From: OMG group bacterium
GTDB lineage: Bacteria; Pseudomonadota; Gammaproteobacteria; Pseudomonadales; Azotimanducaceae
Reading direction: 5' to 3'
Assembly: GCA_012267385.1 (NCBI GenBank)
Contig: JAAXGW010000015.1
Span: 1 to 64,000, forward strand
Length of the DNA: 64,000 nucleotides
Shown: in pieces, positions 1-8,703 of the stretch
How the letters are laid out: every line of letters begins with the position of its first letter
Numbering within the stretch: the stretch's first letter is position 1
Notes under the pieces: model-generated
What the model was told of the DNA's origin: nothing
Databases searched by the model: none
What the model saw: only the letters and a program-made list of their open reading frames with translations
Position numbers and translations under genes: made by a program

Positions 1-566
1 TATTGTGCATTTGATCCGCTACAGCTTGTCCAGCGCTTCCTACCAGGAACGTCAGGCTCTAGCGGCCGCGCTGAAACCGATTGATCGGGCGGAAAATGCA
101 GGTCGAGCGGAGTCCTTATGGGACGAATTTGAACAGAGCGAACTGGGGCAGAGGTATCCTCACGTGGTGCGTTCGTGGCGCCAAAATGGGACGTCGGTGA
201 TCCCGTTTCTTGCGTTTTCACCGATGATTCGCACGGCGATCTATACGACCAATGCGATTGAGAGTTTGAAGGCCACCGTGCGTCGAGCCGTACGCGCGCG
301 CGGACACTTTACCAGTGTCGGAGCTGCGAAAAAACTGAGGTATTTAGCCTGGCGAGAAGCCAGTGCGAAATGGTCGGCGCCGATGCATCACTGGGAGTTG
401 ATGAAACGAGCATGCGCGCTGCACTTTGAAGATCGCTTCAATCCGTCCAAAGGATGGCTCACCAGAGCATAGATGATGGCTACCATCCACTCTTCAACTA
501 CCCCTTTCTCTTCCTCTCGAGAGAGTATGGAATTTACTTCCATACACGGAAATTATGACACTCCCC
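1..566 (+). mobile_element. 3' part of an IS256-family insertion sequence
   Basis: The left side of the window holds the end of an IS256 (mutator) element: the C-terminal part of its transposase, then about 75 bases of non-coding DNA and what looks like the terminal inverted repeat at 548-566, which ends in ATGACACTCCCC. IS256-family ends commonly read GGGAGTGTCATAAT inward, which agrees. Two palindromes precede the end (514-523, and 525-545 with 8-bp arms). The rest of the element lies outside the window, so the other end and any target duplication cannot be seen. The exact right boundary is my inference. Confidence 0.7.
2..472 (+). CDS. IS256-family transposase, C-terminal part (5' end outside window)
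   Basis: This frame is open from the window edge and encodes about 156 residues typical of the C-terminal third of mutator-type (IS256) DDE transposases, which cut and paste their own element. The recognisable signature is a run reading IYTTNAIESL near residue 80, followed by a basic stretch, RARGHF, and a KLRYLAWREA helix, as in the family pattern around the last catalytic glutamate. The full-length protein is normally about 400 residues, so roughly 60 percent is missing to the left. The GTG at position 5 is unlikely to be the true start because the family homology runs across it. No stop or frameshift is visible in this part, so the copy may be intact. Confidence 0.85.
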   Translation: MVHLIRYSLSSASYQERQALAAALKPIDRAENAGRAESLWDEFEQSELGQRYPHVVRSWRQNGTSVIPFLAFSPMIRTAIYTTNAIESLKATVRRAVRARGHFTSVGAAKKLRYLAWREASAKWSAPMHHWELMKRACALHFEDRFNPSKGWLTRA

Positions 567-569
567 TCC

Positions 570-1102
570 GCGTCCTGCTTCGGGAACCTGGACCAACCTC
601 CGACGCGACGGGAAAAGACCTCTTGCATCGCCGCTCAATAGAGGGTTCCTTCCGATGTCGGTATGTAGGTTGCATCGGCTACCCAAAGTTGATGCGGGCG
701 CTCGGCAGGAAAGCTCCGACGGACTGGATCCGGGGCCAACATCACGGTTCCCGTCCGCTTCGACTGACCCTTACGACGTCGGCGACAAAGGCCTCGGAGA
801 CCCTGCTGTAACATCAATCGCGCCACTCGACGACGACTGATCCGAACCCCTTGGGCGCGTAACGTCGCAGGCATCCGAGGGGCGCCATACACTCCGCGGG
901 AAGCCGCATGAAGCGCCTTGATCTGTGCCATTAATGCTTGATCCGCAGCCATCCGAGGACACGGCAACCGCTCACGCCAAGCGTAGTAACCGCCACGGGA
1001 GACTCGTAGCAGGCGGCACCTCGCCACGATCGAAAATTCGGCCTGAGGCACGTCTCTGAACTCGAAGACCGCCCGGGGGTCTTGGTCGTCTCCTTCGCGC
1101 AC
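570..1102 (-). pseudogene. IS3-family OrfB (DDE transposase), truncated and with a stop
   Basis: OrfB carries the DDE integrase domain. The visible part has the HTH_21-like segment (FSIVARCRLLRVSRGGYYAW), the linker with SRGVYGAPRM, and the start of the integrase core with the first catalytic Asp in LWVADATYIPT. A TGA at 637-635 interrupts the frame right after GTLY. Beyond the stop the same frame still reads EVFSRRVGGWS, matching the next beta strand of the family (usually LYLAVVLDLFSRRVVGW). Homology is lost at about 590, just before the IS256 end. The second Asp and the Glu of the catalytic triad are missing. Confidence 0.8.
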
Positions 1103-1338
1103 CAGGCCGTGGACTTTGCTAAGATGTCTCGCGCTTCTTTAGTCCGAACTAATTCTCGGCGTAACGCACGTTCCCGTTCCCGCCAACCCAACGGCCCCTC
1201 CTGAGCTTCTTGCACCCAATTCCGCACTGTTTGATCAGCTCAACCAAATTCCTTCGCCACCGACGTGATCGAACGCCCTGATTTCACTAACGCCACAATC
1301 TGTTCTCGATACTCCAAAGAGTAGTGTTTTCTTGTCAT
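931..1338 (-). pseudogene. IS3-family OrfA (helix-turn-helix), nonsense mutation
   Basis: OrfA of IS3 elements is the DNA-binding half of the transposase. Translation from the ATG at 1338 gives an N-terminus starting MTRKHYSLEYREQIVALV, followed by a helix-turn-helix. The frame then meets an in-frame TGA at 1242-1240, immediately before ADQTVRNWVQEAQ. After the stop, the same frame continues with the leucine-zipper-like segment RERERALRRELVRTKEA and the family-typical KSTAWCAKE end. A single codon therefore inactivates an otherwise recognisable protein. The real end of OrfA is probably near 1110; the frame stays open to 931 over the OrfB overlap. Confidence 0.7.
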
Positions 1339-1376
1339 AATATGGACTCCTCAACATTTTCTAATTGTAGGTGTCA

Positions 1377-2025
1377 ATTAAACTGAGGCAGCTTCACGGT
1401 GTCTACCACAGACATTCTGCATTTCTAGATTAGACGTGGAAGTTTTGGTGCAATGAATTGCTTCATTGCCGAGTTTTCTGCGACATTTCTGTAATGGGGA
1501 GAGGTCCGGCACGAAGAAATTAGGTTTTTGAGGCACCTCTACTAAACGAATAATTTCGTTCATTTGAGATCTCAGATTGAGTTTCCGCGTCGATTGTCAA
1601 AAAATTAGTTTTTCCAATGCCGAAAGTTTCAGAAAAACGCGATTTCCTGCTCGATTTTGACCCGTTTTGGGCATTCCCGCACTCTCCCGGCGGAATCCGG
1701 CTGCAAAACCCCTACGAAGCATTCGAATCACGCGTCACAAACACCAAGCGTCTCAGGTTGTACAGCAGGTGCTCCAGGACCAGTTCCGAGTGGGCGCGCC
1801 GGAGTCCAATGCCACGATGGCGCCCACGCCCGAGACACGAACTCATCGGCAAACGCATCGGTCTCTTGCGACTCAACCGTACGACTCGTCCGATCCTTTC
1901 TTCCTTGAAATTCTCATTCCCAACATAGTGTAACCGCAACCCATCGCTAATCCGTTAACCTACTTGCGAAATTTCACTGCAATTACTATTTAATAGAACT
2001 ACCCTATTGTCTGCTGACGGCATAA
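1377..2025. other. Gene-free interval next to rnfB, possible transposase debris
   Basis: No convincing gene lies here. Several short frames overlap between about 1617 and 1939 on both strands, so at most one could be real. On the minus strand the frame 1939-1712 contains LEHLLYNLRRLVF, reminiscent of the C-terminal helix (AYNLRR) of some IS5/IS1182-type transposases. This is a weak resemblance in a stretch without a full domain. The position, between an IS3 scar and a truncated rnf operon, suggests degraded mobile DNA. Nothing else is recognised. Confidence 0.3.
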
Positions 2026-2544
2026 CTAGTACCCCCCACCAACGTTGGTCCGGTGGATGAGCTCAATACAGTCTACTGGACATGGAGGCAAGCACAATTC
2101 ACATCCGGTGCAATGAGTTTCGAGGATGGTGTGAAGATAGTTAACGGCACCGACTATTGCATCCACAGGACATGCAGTAGCACATAAACCACATCCGATG
2201 CAATCGGCTTCTCGAATGCGCGCGATTGGTGCGTACGGATCGCTCTGAAACTCGTTCTCTATCTGACGGTTTAGTAGCGTACTCAGGGCATTTTGAGTCG
2301 TGACGCCACCTGGCTTACACAGACTGATGCTCTCTCCTTGTGCAACTGCTTCGGCATAGGGTAAACAACCAGGATAGCCACACTGTGCACACTGCGTTTG
2401 GGGTAACAGGTCGTTGATGAGTTCAATCACTTCGTCTGGTTTTTGCTTACGCCGCAATATTCGCTCAGCCAGCACGATCAGACAAGCAAGTATGAATGCG
2501 CTAGAACTTAACACGAGAGTAGGTACGACGATTGGTGCGATCAC
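2026..2544 (-). CDS. rnfB: Rnf/Rsx electron transport complex subunit B (RnfB)
   Basis: RnfB is the iron-sulfur subunit of the membrane-bound Rnf (Rsx) complex, which moves electrons between ferredoxin and NADH or, as Rsx, keeps SoxR reduced. The 172-residue protein has an N-terminal membrane anchor (residues about 5-28), a Fe-S domain with Cys52, Cys55, Cys60 and Cys76, and two ferredoxin-like 4Fe-4S motifs: C115-C118-C121-C125 and C145-C148-C151-C155. Its ATG overlaps the end of rnfA by four bases, so the two are translationally coupled. In most gammaproteobacteria rnfC, D, G, E and nth follow; here the operon stops and is followed by mobile-element debris. The subunit itself looks intact. 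Confidence 0.93.
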   Translation of the reverse strand: MIAPIVVPTLVLSSSAFILACLIVLAERILRRKQKPDEVIELINDLLPQTQCAQCGYPGCLPYAEAVAQGESISLCKPGGVTTQNALSTLLNRQIENEFQSDPYAPIARIREADCIGCGLCATACPVDAIVGAVNYLHTILETHCTGCELCLPPCPVDCIELIHRTNVGGGY

Positions 2545-3110
2545 AACATACCTTTAAAACCGAGAAAAGCGAGTGCCAACATACCAACCGTGATAAAAGC
2601 TATGGGAGCTCCGCGGAATACTCTAGGAATACTCTGCTCATCCAATCGAGCGCGCAAAGCAGAAAACAATACCAATACTAAAGTGAACCCGACAGCAGAT
2701 CCGGTCCCTACGGCTAAGGACTGTAACAAAGACAGGTCGGCGACCGTTAGCACTACACCAAGAATCGCACAATTACTAGTAATCAACGGTAGGTAGATGC
2801 CCAGCATTTGATGTAGTAGCTTACTGGTGTATTTAATGTATCGTTCGGTAAGTTGGACTACGCTTGCAATAACAGTGATGAATAGAACGAGCCTAAGAAA
2901 TTCAATGTTATAAGGTATTAACAAGTAATTGTTAAGAAGATTCGTTAAGAGTGTAGAAATTGTTATTACGAATGTCGTCGCGATCCCCATTGGTAGTGCA
3001 GTGGCGAGTCGGTTCGAGACTCCCATGAAGGGACACAAGCCAAGAAGTTGGACGAGAACGAAATTATTTACTAGGGCAGCACCCCCTAGGATTGTTACGA
3101 GATCGAACAA
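2541..3110 (-). CDS. rnfA: Rnf/Rsx electron transport complex subunit A (RnfA)
   Basis: RnfA is an integral membrane subunit of the Rnf/Rsx complex. The 189-residue sequence is hydrophobic throughout, with about six membrane segments, and has the family hallmark LVNNFVLVQLLGLCPFMGVS near residues 14-33 (the family usually reads NNFVLVxFLGxCPFxGVS). The start is probably the TTG at 3110: an AAGGTAG sequence lies just upstream, and an in-frame TAG precedes it. The family length of about 193 agrees. It lies 12 bases after metG and overlaps rnfB, so metG-rnfA-rnfB is likely one transcript. Without RnfC, D, G and E nearby it is uncertain whether a working complex is made. Confidence 0.92.
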   Translation of the reverse strand: MFDLVTILGGAALVNNFVLVQLLGLCPFMGVSNRLATALPMGIATTFVITISTLLTNLLNNYLLIPYNIEFLRLVLFITVIASVVQLTERYIKYTSKLLHQMLGIYLPLITSNCAILGVVLTVADLSLLQSLAVGTGSAVGFTLVLVLFSALRARLDEQSIPRVFRGAPIAFITVGMLALAFLGFKGML

Positions 3111-3122
3111 CAGCTACCTTGG

Positions 3123-5120
3123 TCAACTCACTTTCATTCCAGCGACTGCGCCTTCGTCCGGAGATAAAAGGAAGATGTCCTTATCGCCCGGGCCAGCGGC
3201 TAGTACCATACCTTCGGAAGTGCCAAAACGCATTTTGCGTGGTTTCAAATTCGTGACGACGACGACGAATCGACCGACCAAATCAGTTGGGTCATAAGCA
3301 GATCGAATACCTGCAAATACCGTACGACTTTCCTTGCCTACCGTGAGTTCTAGCTTGAGCAGTTTGTCAGTTCCTTCCACGACGCTGGCACTTTTAATCT
3401 GCGCTACTCTGAGGTCAACTTTCTGAAATTCAGCTAGTTCGATCGTCTTGGGAGTACTTTGTTCTTCGTCGAAGTCGTCAGCACTCGTGTCTCTTGACGC
3501 ACTAATAATCTTGTCGATCTGCTTTAAGTCAATTCGGGACATCAATCGCTTGAAAGGAGCTAATTGATGCCCAAGCAATGGTTGATTTAAATCCTTCCAT
3601 GTGAGTTCACCCGCGTTGAGATACTGCTCGCTACGGGCTACGAGCCCAGGTACGATCGGCTTCAGGTATACGCATAAAGTGCGAAACAGATTGACGGCCA
3701 TGGTACAGATTGCTTGTACTTCTTGTTCTCGGCCTGCAGTTTTTGCAAGTTCCCACGGAGGGTTGTTTGCAATAAATTGATTCGCTCGATCCGCTAGTGC
3801 CATGATTTCCCGCACAACTCTACTGTTTTCGCCTTCTTCGTAGAGTTCTTCAATCAGTTGCTGTTTTGCGGAGAATTCTTCATAGAGTTCCGGCTGCGAT
3901 AACTTGGTCGAGAGTATTGAATCGAAGTGTCTTTGTAAGAAATTAGCGCACCGAGAAGGGATATTGACAAACTTCCCAATTAAATCCGAATTGACTCGAT
4001 TCACGAAATCCTCGAAACTGATGTCAATGTCCCCCATGGACGCATTCAGTCGAGCACCGTAGTAGTAGCGTAGCGTATCTGGATCTAAGACTTCGCGAAA
4101 AGTCGAAGCGTTGATAAACGTACCGCGAGACTTTGACATTTTTTCCCCGTTCACCGTGATCATACCGTGAACGCGAACCGAGGTCGGTGTGCGATATCCC
4201 GCGCAATGGAGTACTGCGGGCCAAAACAGAGCGTGAAAGTTTACGATATCTTTGCCGATGAAATGATGAACTTCCGCGAGGCTGTCTTTGTTCCAAAAAT
4301 CATCGAAATTTATCCCAGCTCGATCACACCAATTTTGGAAACTCGCCATATATCCCATGGGTGCGTCTAGCCACACGTAGAAGTACTTGTCGTCAGTATC
4401 GGGTATGCGAAAGCCGAAGTAGGGCGCATCGCGACTGATGTCCCACGCTTTCATCCCACCGTCTAGCCATTCCTTTTGTTTGTTGGCAATTTCGGGTCGA
4501 ACGGTACCGCTTTCGGTCCAAGTACGCAAGAAGTCTTCAAACTTGGGAAGATTGAAGAAGTAGTGCGTTGACGATCGCAAGATGGGAGTTGTGTTGGTGT
4601 GTGCGGAGCGCGGATTTTTCAGTTCAGTGGCCGCATAAGTCGCCCCACAATTGTCACAGTTATCCCCAGGCTGGTCTTCTGCCCCGCATCGAGGACAGGT
4701 ACCTCGAACATACCGATCTGCTAGAAACAACTCTTTCGCTGGGTCATAGAGTTGTTCTACGGTAGCCGTATATATCGCTTCGTTAGCTTTGAGCTTTGTG
4801 TAGATTTCGCGGGCGAAATGCTCGTTCTCTGGAGAGTGTGTGGTGTAGTAGTTGTCGTGGCCGATCGCGAACGCATCGAAATCCTCGATGTGCTGTTGAC
4901 GGAGCTCTTCCACCCACACTTCTGGTGTGACTCCTGCTTCTTCAGCACCAATCATGGTCGCAGTACCGTGAGTGTCCTCAGCACAGATGAAGTAACATTC
5001 GTTTCCACGAAGTTTTTGGAAGCGCACCCAAATGTCCGTTTGGATGTGCTCGAGCAAATGTCCTAGGTGGATCGAACCGTTGGAGTACGGTAGTGCCGCC
5101 GTGACCAATATTCGTCTCAT
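3123..5120 (-). CDS. metG: Methionyl-tRNA synthetase
   Basis: MetG charges tRNA-Met with methionine in the cytoplasm. The 665-residue protein is of the long bacterial type (E. coli 677). The class I signature appears as HLGH at about residues 18-21 and the second as KMSKS near residue 330. A knuckle with CPRCG and CDNCG (about 141-158) fits the zinc-binding insert. The last 100 residues (VDLRVAQIKSASVVEGTDK and following) form the EMAPII/Arc1p-like tRNA-binding domain that dimerises the enzyme. It is divergent from apbC, as in Pseudomonas and many relatives, and heads the rnfAB genes. No lesions are seen. Confidence 0.97.
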   Translation of the reverse strand: MRRILVTAALPYSNGSIHLGHLLEHIQTDIWVRFQKLRGNECYFICAEDTHGTATMIGAEEAGVTPEVWVEELRQQHIEDFDAFAIGHDNYYTTHSPENEHFAREIYTKLKANEAIYTATVEQLYDPAKELFLADRYVRGTCPRCGAEDQPGDNCDNCGATYAATELKNPRSAHTNTTPILRSSTHYFFNLPKFEDFLRTWTESGTVRPEIANKQKEWLDGGMKAWDISRDAPYFGFRIPDTDDKYFYVWLDAPMGYMASFQNWCDRAGINFDDFWNKDSLAEVHHFIGKDIVNFHALFWPAVLHCAGYRTPTSVRVHGMITVNGEKMSKSRGTFINASTFREVLDPDTLRYYYGARLNASMGDIDISFEDFVNRVNSDLIGKFVNIPSRCANFLQRHFDSILSTKLSQPELYEEFSAKQQLIEELYEEGENSRVVREIMALADRANQFIANNPPWELAKTAGREQEVQAICTMAVNLFRTLCVYLKPIVPGLVARSEQYLNAGELTWKDLNQPLLGHQLAPFKRLMSRIDLKQIDKIISASRDTSADDFDEEQSTPKTIELAEFQKVDLRVAQIKSASVVEGTDKLLKLELTVGKESRTVFAGIRSAYDPTDLVGRFVVVVTNLKPRKMRFGTSEGMVLAAGPGDKDIFLLSPDEGAVAGMKVS

Positions 5121-5168
5121 AACGAGCTTAGAAGCCTTGGTAGTGATAGTTGATTAAGGAAGTAAATC

Positions 5169-5199
5169 TTGGCACAGGGTTCCAATCTTACAATAGAAT
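5169..5199 (+). promoter_or_regulatory. Possible sigma-70 promoter for apbC
   Basis: In the 103-base divergent metG/apbC gap, a TTGGCA at 5169-5174 and a TAGAAT at 5194-5199 resemble -35 and -10 boxes pointing towards apbC. The 19-base spacer is longer than the ideal 17, so this is a weak prediction made by eye. Confidence 0.3.
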
Positions 5200-5223
5200 C
5201 TGCGCCCAGCTAATAAATTTTGC

Positions 5224-6258
5224 ATGACCCAAACGATTTCAAACTTTCTAGACCCCATTCTTGAGAAGACCTGGGGCGAGTTGCCTACTGCGACTAAGTC
5301 GAAGTCTATTGACAACAAGGCGCACATTCGTGCTGAACTTGGTTATCCAGTGGCGGGTATCGAGAAGAGCCTTCGCGAGTCTCTTTCTACTTGGCTCAGC
5401 GAACCTGAACTAAACTTAGAGTTGGAATTTCGCTCCCCGAGAACGTGCAAATTATCAGGTACCAGAAACGTAGTTGCTGTCGCGTCGGGTAAAGGCGGAG
5501 TCGGCAAATCTACCATTGCAGTTAACCTTGCACTTGGATTAGAACGGGCAGGAAGTAAGGTAGGACTCCTTGACGCGGACATTTACGGTCCCAGCCAAGG
5601 TGTTATGTTGGGAGTTGAACCTAACCGTCGACCCAAAGTACGAGATGAGAAGTATTTTGAGCCAATCAAAGTTGCTGGTATTGAAGTAATGTCGATGAGC
5701 ATGTTGGTTTCAGACAAAACACCAATGGTGTGGCGTGGACCGATGGCATCAGGTGCGTTACAACAGATGCTGAATCAAACACTGTGGAACGATTTAGACT
5801 ATCTGATCGTTGATATGCCGCCTGGTACTGGAGATATTCAGCTGACGCTTTCTCAGCAGGTCGCTTTGGCCGGGGCAGTTATTGTGACTACGCCACAGGA
5901 TATCGCGCTTTCTGACGCACGGAAAGGAATTGAAATGTTCGCGAAAGTGAATGTACCCATACTTGGAATCATCGAAAATATGAGCTATTTTGTTTGCGAC
6001 CAATGTGGGAAATCACACACAATATTTGCGACAGAAGGGGGCAGTCGAGTAGCAAAGGAATATGGGACGAAGTTACTCGGTCAATTTCCACTCGATTCCC
6101 AGTTACGGGAATACATGGACAATGGCACTCCACCGGTTGCTGCCGATCCCGCTAGTGAGATTACGCAGTCGTTCATTGACTGTGCGCGCATGGTCGCAGC
6201 GCAATTATGGGTGCACGGACTGCACACAGCACCCCCACCAACGATTAAGATGACTTAG
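5224..6258 (+). CDS. apbC: Iron-sulfur cluster carrier ATPase Mrp/ApbC
   Basis: ApbC (Mrp, NBP35 family) binds and transfers Fe-S clusters to target proteins in an ATP-dependent way. The 344-residue protein has a short N-terminal DUF59-like (MIP18) region, then the deviant Walker A GKGGVGKS at residues 89-96, [10 protein letters not shown] as switch region, and the cluster-binding C-x2-C pair (CDQC) near residues 258-261. Length is close to the family norm of 350-370. It is divergent from metG and followed two bases later by dcd, so the two are probably co-transcribed. Confidence 0.95.
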   Translation: MTQTISNFLDPILEKTWGELPTATKSKSIDNKAHIRAELGYPVAGIEKSLRESLSTWLSEPELNLELEFRSPRTCKLSGTRNVVAVASGKGGVGKSTIAVNLALGLERAGSKVGLLDADIYGPSQGVMLGVEPNRRPKVRDEKYFEPIKVAGIEVMSMSMLVSDKTPMVWRGPMASGALQQMLNQTLWNDLDYLIVDMPPGTGDIQLTLSQQVALAGAVIVTTPQDIALSDARKGIEMFAKVNVPILGIIENMSYFVCDQCGKSHTIFATEGGSRVAKEYGTKLLGQFPLDSQLREYMDNGTPPVAADPASEITQSFIDCARMVAAQLWVHGLHTAPPPTIKMT

Positions 6259-6260
6259 AA

Positions 6261-6827
6261 ATGACCATAAAAGCTGACAGTTGGATACGTCGCATGGCTA
6301 AAGAGCATCGTATGATCGATCCTTATGAACCGAACCAAGTACGGAAGGTCGGAAATAATAGAGTGGTGTCGTGGGGGACTTCTTCTTACGGATATGACGT
6401 ACGTTGCGCACCTCAATTCAAAGTGTTTACCAACATTTTTTCTGCAACGGTAGACCCTAAAGAATTTGATGAAAGAAGCTTCGTTCCTACCGAGGGAGAC
6501 ACGTGTGTCATTCCTCCAAATTCTTTCGTCCTTGCCAGCACCATAGAGTACTTTCGGATTCCTCGAGACGTGCTGACAATCTGCGTCGGTAAGTCAACTT
6601 ATGCCCGCTGCGGGATCATCGTGAACGTGACCCCTTTAGAACCTGAGTGGGAAGGGCATGTTACGCTTGAGTTTTCAAATACTACGAATCTTCCAGCAAA
6701 AATCTATGCGAACGAAGGCGTCGCTCAAATGCTCTTTTTCCAAGCTGATGAGCCATGTGAAATGTCCTATAAGGACCGAAATGGCAAGTATCAAGGTCAA
6801 GTCGGAGTAACTTTACCGAAGTTGTAA
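6261..6827 (+). CDS. dcd: dCTP deaminase
   Basis: Dcd deaminates dCTP to dUTP, feeding dTTP synthesis. The 188 residues match the gammaproteobacterial enzyme (about 188-193). The conserved N-terminus with TIKADSWI, the SSYGYDVR segment, the [10 protein letters not shown] nucleotide-binding region and the LEFSNTT strand carry the family signature. The glutamate in PLEPEWEGH is expected to be the catalytic residue. It begins two bases after the apbC stop, an order also found in Pseudomonas. Nothing unusual is seen. Confidence 0.96.
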   Translation: MTIKADSWIRRMAKEHRMIDPYEPNQVRKVGNNRVVSWGTSSYGYDVRCAPQFKVFTNIFSATVDPKEFDERSFVPTEGDTCVIPPNSFVLASTIEYFRIPRDVLTICVGKSTYARCGIIVNVTPLEPEWEGHVTLEFSNTTNLPAKIYANEGVAQMLFFQADEPCEMSYKDRNGKYQGQVGVTLPKL

Positions 6828-7569
6828 ACAAGATTGCATCACATTGACGCTTTTTTTGAAATTAATGAAGCTACTGAACCGTCCGTTGGTTTAAAGACAG
6901 AAATTCTCGATTCTTCTTTTCGGGCTTCTAAACAGTAGAGGAACTTGGTGTTTTTCGATCTGTCGAGTGTGGATGCCGCCGATGGTAGGAGGAAGTTGGA
7001 TCAGAACTTCTTCACTTCTAGATTTGAACTTGGGCAACGTTCAATAATGAGGCAAAATTTGCGGATTTTCCAATCGGGTTTCCAGAGGAATCCTTGAGAC
7101 TGACTTCGGTCGAATTTTTTTGTGCGAATGGGGTCTACAAGTTCGTCAAAGCACGCTGTTTTCGGTGGGTTCAGATTCGATGGGTTCAGTTACTGTAGCA
7201 ACGACCGATATTAAAGCACGAACATCGACAACGCCACGGTCAACAAATCCTGCATTCGACATTGTGTGTACACCCCCTTCGGATACTCCGCTTCGATTTG
7301 GATAAACTCCGACCGACAGGTCTGATACAACCGTTCCGGCACTACCACACGATGTGTTTCGCGCCTGCTTTTGAGCCTTGACGTACTTCTAAACGCACAA
7401 GCATAACCGAAAGCTGCCAAAACTCCTACGAATTCCACGCACAGCCGGTAGTATCAATTTAAAAACAGTCGAAAAACACTAGCCCGAAAAAAATTTCCAA
7501 CAATAGGAACCCCTAAAAAGAGATGTAGAATTTCTGTAGTTAGCCAAGATTCTATTGGAGAAATCTAAC
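6828..7569. other. Gene-free interval between dcd and the outer-membrane barrel gene
   Basis: About 740 bases without a supported gene. Frames of 60-75 codons occur on both strands (7120-7305 plus, 7211-7438 minus), but they overlap each other, lack ribosome-binding sites and show no recognisable family. No tRNA, terminator or repeat was recognised. It may be a decayed gene or mobile element, but I see no residual homology. Confidence 0.4.
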
Positions 7570-8339
7570 ATGAGAGTCTCTAAATTTCACTTCCTGTGAT
7601 CATCACTGGATTTGCACTGACGTTTCTACTCGTCGGTAGCCTATCCGCAAAAGAAAGGGGGTGGTACTTTCACGGTGGCGTTTCCTATTGGAACGTGGAC
7701 CTTTGGGAAAAAGAAGGTATTGTTTCTTACATGTCTTTACCCGGTATTAGTACAACTGGTTGGAGAATGGACGGTTCCGCGAGCCAACTTTCCGTCGGTA
7801 TAGGTTATAACATCAGCAAAAACTGGGCGATTGAATTTGTTTACAGGCAGCTACCGGATCTAATCTTTCCCGGTAGCCATTGGTTGATTCCTCCGATCGA
7901 ACCAGATGACGAGCCGGTGTCTGCGTCTTGGGTAGTCTCTAAACGGGACGGAAATTTTCAAGGTATGTCAGTCATCTACGATCACTACCTCAGCGAACGA
8001 GTTTCTTTATTTTTGAAAGTAGGTTTTGGGGCGAGCGGTCATGGATGGAAATTGGAGAATACTCTGACGGGTCCCCATCGTGTGCTGCTTGATGAACAGG
8101 TACCTACTAGGACGCCTCTCTTTGGCGACCAAACGAGTCTACTTGCAGTCGGTATGCGAATGCCTTTACTTCAATATACAAACTTCTCCATCACGTTCGC
8201 ATACCAGTTCATAAGTAAACGTGCAGTGACGCGCTTAGGAAAACGGGACGAAGAAGCGGATCCTGTTAACCAATCGACCCTCCGTTACGGACAAAGAAAA
8301 ACGTCAACCTTCGAAATCGGGTTCCAGTTGTCTTTCTGA
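7570..8339 (+). CDS. Outer-membrane beta-barrel protein (OmpA/OmpW-like), start disrupted
   Basis: The long frame encodes a probable eight-stranded outer-membrane barrel. Its start reads as a signal peptide (hydrophobic GFALTFLLVGSLSA ahead of KERG), followed by alternating aromatic strands, an IGYNISKNWAIEFVYR strand and a C-terminal Phe, the usual insertion signal. The continuous frame begins only at a GTG at 7596 and lacks a basic n-region. An ATG at 7570, nine bases after a GGAG, encodes MRVSKFHFL and then stops. A one-base insertion near 7595 would join it to the signal peptide. I therefore take 7570 as the original start and suspect a one-base deletion or a sequence error. The specific function is unknown. 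Confidence 0.6.
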
Positions 8340-8497
8340 CTTTGTTCCGTGGTAGAGTAGTAGTTTCGGTCTGTGTTGAGAAATTAGTTTTTTGTGCAAA
8401 TCATCGGTAGTTCATGATGTCGCCATGATGACCGATTTGACTTCGATAGGCTTCCTTCACGATCTTTACATGTCCTGTTTTCACGCACTTTTTGGTG

Positions 8498-8680
8498 TTA
8501 AAGTGCTTCAAACTTCGCAGGCGAGACCTGCCCCAACGACAAGTGCCGTTGGTAGGAATTGTTAAAGCCTTCACTAAATGCGAAGATGCGTGCTTATGCG
8601 GTCATTCGTTTTGGAACACGTCGTCGTGGTTGTCGGAGAAAAACTTTAGTTTTCAACGTCGTAAAGCAACTCTCGGCCAT
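8498..8680 (-). pseudogene. IS3-family OrfB, C-terminal scar
   Basis: Reading leftward from 8680 the translation is MAESCFTTLKTK, then a degenerate basic stretch, an in-frame TAA, and then ARIFAFSEGFNNSYQRHLSL followed by GQVSPAKFEA. This matches the C-terminal end of IS3-family OrfB proteins, which usually read NAMAESFFSTLK and IFEYIEGFYNRRRRHSALGYLSPAEFE. One frame covers both halves with only the stop between them, so this is an old transposase tail. It lies directly behind the purM stop, where gammaproteobacteria normally have purN. The catalytic Glu should be the one in MAES. Confidence 0.75.
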
Positions 8681-8703
8681 CGCGTAACCTGGGAGGAAGC
8701 GGC

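Larger units (their letters stand above)
567..1376 (-). mobile_element. Truncated IS3-family element, interrupted by the IS256 element
   Basis: Reading leftward from 1376, the sequence begins TGACACCTACAA, a plausible IS3-type terminal inverted repeat starting with TG. An OrfA frame starts with ATG at 1338 and an overlapping OrfB frame follows, as is usual for IS3 elements that use a programmed -1 shift. OrfB breaks off soon after the first catalytic aspartate region, close to the end of the IS256 element at about 566. The remaining half of OrfB and the other inverted repeat are absent. Nonsense codons in both frames show that the copy is dead. Confidence 0.75.

Noticed and set aside
1617-1939. 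Four overlapping frames on both strands
   Set aside because: They exclude each other and none has a full domain; kept only as possible transposase debris.
7120-7438. Frames on both strands in the dcd/outer-membrane-protein gap
   Set aside because: No ribosome-binding site, no homology seen, mutually overlapping.
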